A stretch of DNA of 64,000 nucleotides from Apostichopus japonicus (Eukaryota > Echinodermata > Holothuroidea > Aspidochirotida > Stichopodidae). The stretch is taken from contig NC_092570.1 in assembly GCF_037975245.1 (NCBI RefSeq), forward strand, positions 13,338,501-13,402,500, given 5' to 3'. The first letter of the stretch is position 1, and the number at the start of each line of letters is the position of its first letter. Shown here in pieces: positions 56,637 to 64,000 of this stretch. The notes beneath the pieces were generated by a model. That model made no database searches and was not told the DNA's origin. It saw only the letters and a program-made list of their open reading frames with translations. Both the position numbers and the translations under genes were made by a program.

Positions 56637-57569
56637 GATGGACTTTGATGGAATTGGCTAATGTGCATTTGATTCGCTATAAGGAAAAGCATGGATATCG
56701 GGAGAACTTTGTCTGTCATTCCAATGGCTTTTAGACGGGCAGACAGTGATGTGAAGCTAACTGTCACCGTTGTAAATCAAATAAAAGTTTGATGAAAGAT
56801 GAACAAGGGGTAGGGAGGGTAAGGAGCTGTAAGAATATCGAATATTAAACATTTACCGGTGCATACAGTACATCAATATTTGATCCGTATGACTATATGA
56901 TAAAGATGATCTTTATCACCCCCCCCCCCCCCACTTAACTTTTCTAACATTGCCAGAAGGTTCCACTCATATTCATAAAGTTTAACCCCACCACCACCAT
57001 GCATATTGCTGTGACGACGTTGGGAAGCGTTCAATTTGACAATCAACTTAGTAAGTGTATCTGACTGTATGAGATGAGCTGCTCTGAAGTTTAGATATTA
57101 TTTTGACCACTCTGACCGTTTTTGCCCTCTGTATCATAGTTTGGGGGCAATTATTAAAGAAATCAATAACAATTTTCAAATGAAGTTGAATAGTTTACAT
57201 ATGGTGGCTTGGACGGGAGCCAGAGGTATACACAATTATTTTCTTTTAATTGTATTGTGTATACCATGGAGCTTTTCGTTAATAGCTCCATGGGTATACA
57301 TATGCCGAGCAATATCAATCAGATCTATCCACACAATTCGGACTATACCATTAATTATAGGTACATTTACTTATTATACACTTGGATCCGCCAATGACTA
57401 TGCACAAACTACCACTTTGCAAAAAGCATTAGACCCGACATTTTCCCCTGCAGGTTAAATGGCTTAATCGTCTCTTTCATTATCATATTTCATAATACGC
57501 TGACGTATTACAATGTAAGTACAATAACTACCCTCCTCGCCCCCCCCCCCCCCCCCGTTGTATCCAGTT
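56637..57569. other. No gene recognised; two small hairpins
   Basis: Near 57225-57300, GGTATACACAATT pairs with AATTGTATTGTGTATACC, and CCATGGAGCT pairs with AGCTCCATGG, giving two neighbouring hairpins. Poly-C runs occur near 56920 and 57540. The frame 57141-57458 is hydrophobic and has no recognisable domain. Confidence 0.4.
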
Positions 57570-58916
57570 ACAAGACCATAACAACCAGTCTGATTTGGAC
57601 CAATCAGTTTCTGGATAACTTAATTCAACCTGGCTGCAATAGCTTTAGCACCAATTTTATAGTCTGTATATAAAAGAGAAATAGGACGGTAATTGTGAAG
57701 CAAAGAGGAAGCCCTCCCAGACTTTGGGATGAGCGTAATCAACCCGCGGGTCTACTCTGGAGAGAGGGAACCCTTTTTGGAGGGAACCCTTATTAATGGA
57801 ATCGACCACGAGATGACCAACCTAGTGCAAAAAGTATCTGTAAAAATGAGCAGAAAAGCCATCACTTCCCTGCATGAGCTTTATCATATAATGTAACAGA
57901 TGTAATAGAAGTGCAGTAACCCCAGGAAGTTGTTCCATAGAAACTCCCTGGTAGAACATTCTACCAAAGTGAGTTCACCTTAACAAAGCTTGTAGAAATC
58001 ATTGCATAATTCAGGGTGATCTAATTCACCCTGACAAAACCCGCAGAATTGTTGTCGGAGCTATACAAAGACGATGATCACACAGTCACAGTCCCGATGC
58101 AAGGGGACTGGGGGTGAGAGCGGATCAGTCGTTTGGTAGTTTGGTTTTCGTGCCCAGGTTCTTTCCTGTGCGACTTTTCCTTAAAAAAAAAGAACTATAG
58201 AAGCGACGAATCTCATGCAAAATATCGTTTCCGTCATCTAAAAGACGGCCATTCAAGCTTAAGAGTTGACGAATATGATTATTTTCTTTATCTCGCTTTT
58301 CTAAATTCAAAAAAAATACTTAGTGGTCTTTTCTCCCTCCTCAACCGATCTTACTATAGACCTAATAAGAGTACCCTTGAGCTTATAATCGTAATAAGAC
58401 AATAATCGTAATAAGACAATAAATCATTTTGGGCAGCTTTAACTGAGATCGAACCTTGTACCATAAGCAACTGTTGCTCTAAACTTGAACTATTACATAA
58501 TAGTGTTTCTTCATTATAAATCGTCTCTCAAAGGCCTTCTGATTAGAGAACTGTATAGACGCATACCGATATTTAAACTTTAATGGTCTCCTATAACGAG
58601 TTCAGGGGTTTGCTAAAATAGGGTTTTCAGCACCGACTCGAATAATGTCATTGCTAGTAATGTTAATAAAAGAATCATCGTTGCTGAATTTCCAATAACT
58701 CATAACAACAGATAAAGAAATGGTGATCAGACTGGATACCAGCAGGATTGAAAGACACGTCACTAATATAGTGCTCAATATATCAGACAAGGAAGAAATC
58801 AAGTCTGCCGCAGTGAATTCCAGGAATAATATTCCTTGTGTAGTATTTTGAGAACGGGGTTTTTCTCCCTCCAGATATCGTAGTAGATTATATATACGGA
58901 CATTGATGAAAAACAT
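57570..58916 (-). pseudogene. L1-like LINE relic (endonuclease end, linker, start of RT)
   Basis: On the minus strand the pieces appear in the right order. MSYWKFSNDDSFINITSND (about 58710-58655) corresponds to the L1 end of endonuclease. LEKRDKENNHIRQLL... and ILHEIRRFYSSFF (about 58310-58170) form the linker. GSDGFSAHFYRYFLH (about 57870-57825) comes next. GLITLIPKSGRASSLLHNYR, then PISLLYTDYKIGAKAIAARL (about 57750-57630) are RT motifs, and a stop follows before VIQKLIGPNQTG. A poly-T shift near 58315 and several stops show it is dead. Confidence 0.82.
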
Positions 58917-59215
58917 TCAACTATAGCTTCCTTAAAAATTTGTTTTACGTAAACCACCCACCCCACATTGTCTAAATCCAAATTGAAATATAAAAATATA
59001 TTGTATATACACAGTCAACGAACGAACGAACGTACGAACGAACGGATGAACGGATGAATAAATAAATAAAAGGTGTCACATTTCAACTAAATTGAAAACG
59101 AAAGTAAAGAGGGTAATTATCTGTTTAGTGTCAGTACAGGCATGCTATATCAATATCAATCTCTCGTTTCTAAGTATATTACCCAATTTCTGTATGAAAA
59201 AATCAGTAGTGCGGC
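58917..59215. repeat. AT-rich flank with a (CGAA)n/(AATA)n microsatellite
   Basis: A tetranucleotide tract (AACGAACGAACGAACG, then GGATGAACGGATGAATAAAT) spans about 59016-59069. The 8-bp duplication AGTGCGGC of the next element is at 59208-59215. Confidence 0.7.
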
Positions 59216-59632
59216 CAGTGGCGGAGCGTCCATACAGTCAGAGGGGGCGGATGCCCCCCCCCCCCACTGACGGACTCAAATGGACTGCTGGCGCCCTTTT
59301 CAGCTTTTTACCACTTTTTACTTATTCGCGATTATTGACGTTTTTATTGCGGCTCTCAAACACCTATTGACATTTGTCACATTTTGTTGGTGTAATTTTC
59401 TGACAAAATTGCGATGACATGACCTATTTATTCTTCGTTTATCTGCAAATTAGCCAGGCCCGGAAAGGGCCATTTCCGGCGATCTAGGGAGTATCTTTAC
59501 TCAAAACATGTCTGTACGCTCCGCGCCAACTTGTGGTGGCGCTCCGCTTAGATAGTGTCGAAAGCGCCCCTACAGACCATTCTCGCCCCCCCCCCCCCCA
59601 CTCCCTGACCAATACCCCTAGCACCGCCACTG
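59216..59632. mobile_element. Non-autonomous hAT-like element, 417 bp
   Basis: Starts CAGTGGCGGAGCGTCC and ends TAGCACCGCCACTG, with the perfect 8-bp duplication AGTGCGGC on both sides (59208-59215 and 59633-59640). It carries the shared module in reverse orientation (GCGCCAACTTGTGGTGGCGC, then TCCGCTTAGATAGT) and two poly-C runs. Confidence 0.9.
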
Positions 59633-59640
59633 AGTGCGGC

Positions 59641-61984
59641 CATTTGATGAGCATCTGATACCGTATTTAATTTTTTTCAAAAGACATAGGACTGTTTTTT
59701 GAAGTTTAACCTTCACTAACGGAAGAAAATGTTTTATGTTCTCTGAAATATCAAAATTAATTTATTGCCTAAATATAAAAATTTCAATTTTCGATCTTTG
59801 TGTTGAGGGACATGTCCATATAGCTATAGAGAGCTTTATTTTCCCTTTCAAACGATCAAAGACGTTTTTTAACCAGCTATATAATTTTACTTATATACTT
59901 TGAGCAGTTCAGTTTAAATCTTAAAGTTGTATCTTATGAACATGTATAGAAACTTTGCATCGTATTGACCATGGGGAAATTACTATAACCCCCAATTGAG
60001 CGAAATCTATTAATGACAGAAGACTTCAGTATCCAACAAAGTTATATGTAAAAGAACTTCCTAGTCTACAAAGGGCGTGTCATACTCCCTCGTCCTTTCT
60101 GCTGCGATTTCGCTGGACTAAAATTAACCGAGATTTCAGCTCTTATATACTATTTCTTTTTACGCTAGAATACTGGCTAGAATACTGGCTAGAGTACTGG
60201 CTAGAATACTGGCTAGAATAATGACTAGAATACTGGCTAGAATACTGGCTACAACAATGGCTAGAGCACTGACTAGAATACTGGCATCCGAAATTCAATA
60301 ATTCAGTCACCAAAGATAACGTCACAATATTTCGTTATCGAGAAGTGGCAAGGCATATTGAGGTAAATAAACTATTCAATAAAGCGAAATCAATGATATT
60401 TATGGTTTTCGATATATGTACCGTTGTAAGTTCTATGCGTTATTTCCAGACCCACCCATGCACCTTATTATTTTAAAGAACCTATATCCTACGAATTTAA
60501 ATTTGATGACGTAAGAGAGTGTAACTTCAGTTTATGGTAAAAGTAAATGTTAAAAAAAGTATCTGCTTGTTTGAATGAAAGACTCAATATATACGACATT
60601 CTTCATACACTTTAAATTTCAAGGAACCGGAATTCACTTTTGGAGAGTGTCAAGTATGGTAACTCTTATATGTGACTTGAAATTCACTCTTGTCTCCATA
60701 ATAATTAATCAGCTCTAAAACAAACAGAAACCCACATGTGGTGGGTGTTTCATATATCTATCTATAAGCAGAGGTTAAATTTGAACGATTTCTCTCCGAG
60801 GAGAAGAACCAATTCTCAATGGAGTGATCATTTCGGACACCCTTAAAAGATTGAACTCTTTGGTATATAAGAGTATACACATATAGGCGCGCAAAGTGCA
60901 TAATATAGACAGGCTATAGGATGTAATGGAGTTTGTATCATTAATACATACACTGATAGATAAAGTGTCATTTTTGGTCAAATTTCATACGATATGTTAT
61001 GATTAATATTAATTCATTGCTTTCCCTTGTGGTTTATAACCCCCCCCCCCCCCCCATTGCTTTTCGAATATATCGGTTAATACCCATAAGAACTTTGAGG
61101 CAAAAATACTGTTTGGATTTTCGTTCCACGTAAAATCGTTCGAATTCGACTGCTTAAGACTTTGTATGCAATGCTAAGTTAAAAAGTAGCACCAATTTAT
61201 GTGTAATACAAACAATATGGCCTCAGAAAGAGGCAATACTTCACAGTCATATAAACCCATTACAAATTTCTACTTAATATAGTATAACAGATTTTACAGG
61301 CGGTTTTTGTCTAGATTTTCTTGGCCTATCCATTTTTAGGGGAAAATTTTTGTTGGTCTCGCTGTCTCGTGATGGCACGCAATAGTCTAGCGTATTGTTT
61401 AATTACAATGCACTGTCGGTAATATCATCTATTATGACCCACATAAAGAAGGCTACCATGCATACTGTTTGTGTAATATCTCTCTCGACTTGTATTCAAC
61501 GTATGAAATAAGAAAACCACAAGTCTGTATGACTGTAGAAAATTGAATAAACAGAAAATATAATATTCTTTGTAAATATTATATTATTTAAAAGAAAAGG
61601 AATTATATACGGCCTTGGAGATATATGCTTAGCAACGAACGACACTGCCTAGTAACACATTGTAATATGGAAAATTATATTTCAAAAGAATTGCTTACCG
61701 TGGAAAGGTCCTTACAAAGTGTCGAAAGAAACGAAAAAAAGGGGTTATAAAAAAGACAAAAACGTTTTTTTTTTCTACTTTAGCTGCACCCCATACACAT
61801 TCCAGACTTAACAATAGGCCCAAAATTAATCAGTATTTGTGACAAAATATTTCAAAGCAAAATCTTCGTAACTATCATAGATACTTGTTTGTTACTGAAA
61901 AATAAAGTATTATCAAATATTATACGAAACATCTGACCATCCTTGTAACACGAAGGACAGAAGCTCCGTTGTACTACGGCTGCA
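59641..61984. other. No gene recognised; 12-bp minisatellite
   Basis: About ten copies of a 12-bp unit (TAGAATACTGGC) fill 60166-60290. In one frame they read as a Ser-Gln-Tyr-Ser repeat, which is incidental. A poly-C run lies near 61040. The rest is AT-rich with no recognisable gene. Confidence 0.6.
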
Positions 61985-62345
61985 GTGGTGTATATGTTAT
62001 ATAAGAAGGTTTACCCAATACAGGTTACGAGCCCCAGTGGTCTCTATGTAATAAGGTTTACCCAAAACAGGTTCTGAGCCCCAGTGGTGTCTATGTTATA
62101 TAATAAGGTTTACCCAATACATGTTACAAGCCCCAGTGGTGTCTATGTTATATAATAAGGTTTCCCCAATACAGGTTCTGAGCCCCAGCGGTGTCTATGT
62201 TATATAATAAGGTTTACCCAATACACGTTACGAGCCCCAGTGGTGTCTATGTTATATAATAAGGTTTACCCAATACAGGTTACGAGCCCCAGTGGTGTCT
62301 ATGGTATATAGTAAAGTTTTACCCAATACAGGTTACGAGCACCCG
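61985..62345. repeat. 52-bp tandem repeat, about seven copies
   Basis: The unit is TGGTGTCTATGTTATATAAT followed by AAGGTTTACCCAATACAGGT and TACGAGCCCCAG. Copies differ by a few bases. Confidence 0.93.
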
Positions 62346-62999
62346 ATACCATAAACTGACTAGAACAGGTAACTTGGGTAGGGGTGGGGTGGGGGGAGCC
62401 TTAATACTAACAGGGCTAGCTACAGTGCATTAATAAATCTGTCAATTACAAATAGTGTGGAAATAATCCAGGTGCTCTGTTGTTCATATGAAGTTTAAAG
62501 AGCAATTATTTTGGTGGTTGAGTTATTAGAATTTCATAACATAATATATTAACATTTTTTTTTGGCCATCATTTATTGTTCATCTTTTGCAACAACAACA
62601 TTTATTACATATTTTTTTCTTAAAATACATAAACGCTAAATTCTGCTTTAAAACCTTTAAACATATAAACATAACAGTAATGGCATAACAGCAACCACTA
62701 TTCTTCAAATAAAAATGGGTACGTACTAAAAGTGGCCTATAAGGTCTGAAACGGAAAAGGACCACGTAATTTGTTCTAATGTAATTAATGTTACACTTGT
62801 AGTTGAAATTTAAACTTATACAAACATTCGTTTACAATGAACGAACCATTGTTAACTTTCTTCTTAAATATGTAATATTTGATATAAAAAAAATAGAAAG
62901 TTTAATGGATGTTTGATAACAGTTGATATCCAAAGAAATCATCTTTCTTGGAAAAAACAAACTGCCTATGTAAATGTTTTTGCTCAACGTCTAAAATAA
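62346..62999. other. No gene recognised
   Basis: AT-rich flank between the minisatellite and the second L1-like relic, with no clear features. Confidence 0.4.
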
Positions 63000-64000
63000 A
63001 GCTAGCACTAATATTACATTCCCCAAAAAAGATGTTCTATTGTTTCATAATTAACTCCGCAGAAATTACAACGAGGGTTATCTGTCATTTTCATTTGAAA
63101 TAATCAATAATTTGTTCCCAAAATACGGTGAAGAAAGCGATACTGGAAATACATTATCTTTGTTTCCCTTAAAGACTTAAACGGAATTTGAAAGATTACA
63201 TCCATTGACTCTCATTTAAATCAAACTTATCATTCCATTTAATAATAGACTTAGAATAAGGGGTTAATCAACGGTCTAGCGTGCGTTACTCACAGGATTA
63301 ATGCACGATCGGGGGATAATGCAAGCGATGCACGAGGGCGGAGCCCGAGTGCATCCAGCGATAGCATTAACACCCGGAGTGCATTAATCATGTGAGTAAC
63401 GCACGCTAGACCGTTGATTAACCCCGTTCATTCATACACTACCATTTGTGTGGGGGAAAAATCATAAAACAAAACATTTTTGGTTACATATAACCAAAGA
63501 TTTATTAAAGTGATGCCCCGTAATTTTACCGTGCGTTACTCACACGATTAACCACGGTCAGCTGACATGAATGGACCAATAGGATTTAGGAATCTTTACT
63601 AAGTATGAATGAACGAGTGATTACCCTCTGAATGTAAAGGTGCAGAATTTTGCGTTTATGTATTTTAAGAAAAAATAAATGAACCGTGACTTATATTGAG
63701 TTTGATGAATAGCCTGAGTGTTCAACGTTTCAGTATTAGTATTACTGTGATTCAATGACCTTCTCCAATGACCTGGGATAGCACTAATTACACCATAATA
63801 AATAGTGAAAGGACAATTAATGTGATACATTTCTCTTAAGTCAGAAAAAAAAAGATAAAAAAGTGACCTCCCTCATTAATAAGATCGCTTACAAATTTGA
63901 TCCAACTGTTATACCATGCTTTATAAAACATAATACGATTATTCACCTTTATGTAGTGATTATTCCATATCACTTGACTTTCAAAATTTTCAATGATATC
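63000..64000 (-). pseudogene. L1-like LINE relic (C-terminal part), split by an insertion; runs off the window
   Basis: On the minus strand, from the right edge, ESQVIWNNHYIKVNNRIMFY and YNSWIKFVSDLINEGG precede EMYHINCPFTIYYGVISAIP (to about 63750). After an interruption at about 63250-63615 the frame family resumes with FQYRFLHRILGTNYWLF-like sequence and TDNPRCNFCGVNYETIEHLF (about 63070-63020). The last is the C-x-x-C...E-T-I-E-H-L-F zinc-binding signature at the end of L1-type proteins. Several shifts and stops are present. It has the same orientation as the relic at 57570-58916 and could be the same family. Confidence 0.8.
63260..63425. mobile_element. Palindromic insertion in the L1-like relic
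   Basis: GGGGTTAATCAACGGTCTAG (63260) is mirrored by CTAGACCGTTGATTAACCCC (to 63425). The arms are about 75 bp and continue with GCGTGCGTTACTCACA. A second, shorter piece of the same arm (GTGCGTTACTCACACGATTA) lies near 63533. CGTTCATTCATAC (63425) is mirrored by GTATGAATGAACG (63602), so the full inserted unit may run to about 63614. No coding sequence. Confidence 0.7.

Noticed and set aside
60143-60325. Ser-Gln-Tyr-Ser repeat protein on the minus strand
   Set aside because: It is the translation of a 12-bp minisatellite with no start context, splice sites or flanking coding sequence.
1-64000. CRISPR array, operon or bacterial gene cluster
   Set aside because: Tandem arrays here lack unique spacers of constant length, and the spliced exons, LINE relics and hAT elements show that the DNA is from an animal.

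Overview
This is a window of AT-rich eukaryotic DNA, almost certainly from an invertebrate animal. Exons are short and spliced, with clear GT/AG junctions. HYR and possible CUB extracellular domains, a laccase-type multicopper oxidase exon, Penelope-like, L1-like and hAT-type elements and many poly-G/C and TA runs together suggest a marine deuterostome, perhaps an echinoderm. The species cannot be proved from the sequence. Genes occupy a small part of the window and most of the rest is repeats.

Layout. (1) 1-8.5 kb: the 3' end of a plus-strand gene for a HYR-domain membrane protein (exons 2787-3044 and 7430-8022). Its long intron holds a decayed Penelope-like relic (about 4690-5835), a TA microsatellite and a degenerate repeat array. 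A CUB-like fragment lies antisense upstream. (2) 11.1-11.4 kb: a minus-strand multicopper-oxidase exon interrupted by an in-frame TGA. (3) 14.2-19.0 kb: a 4.76-kb element bounded by CACTGAAAA inverted termini with TA flanks and subterminal arrays of a TTAGTCGG motif. A 1.55-kb foldback element is nested inside it. (4) 21.1-23.0 kb: a two-exon minus-strand gene for a secreted glycine-rich protein of 288 aa. (5) 27.7-29.4 kb: a two-exon gene for an 88-aa secreted, cysteine-containing peptide precursor with a Lys-Arg site. Its intron contains a long miRNA-like hairpin. (6) 31.9-34.8 kb: a Penelope-like retroelement (RT YRDD box, zinc-like motif, GIY-YIG endonuclease) fused to a 1071-bp inverted copy of its own 3' part. 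Each arm carries a hammerhead-ribozyme-like motif just after the stop codon. (7) 35-48 kb: several non-autonomous hAT-like elements, each with an 8-bp target duplication, and tandem arrays. (8) 52.4-53.1 kb: a minus-strand intronless ORF for a coiled-coil protein. (9) 56-64 kb: a TA-centred palindrome, two L1-like reverse transcriptase relics on the minus strand, another hAT-like element and minisatellites.

The genes do not form a pathway. What links the window is invasion by mobile DNA. The items most worth following up are the peptide gene with its intronic hairpin, the palindromic Penelope element with its ribozymes, the interrupted oxidase exon, and the modular hAT-like family seen at 24959, 27123, 35242, 42125, 42940, 47046 and 59216.
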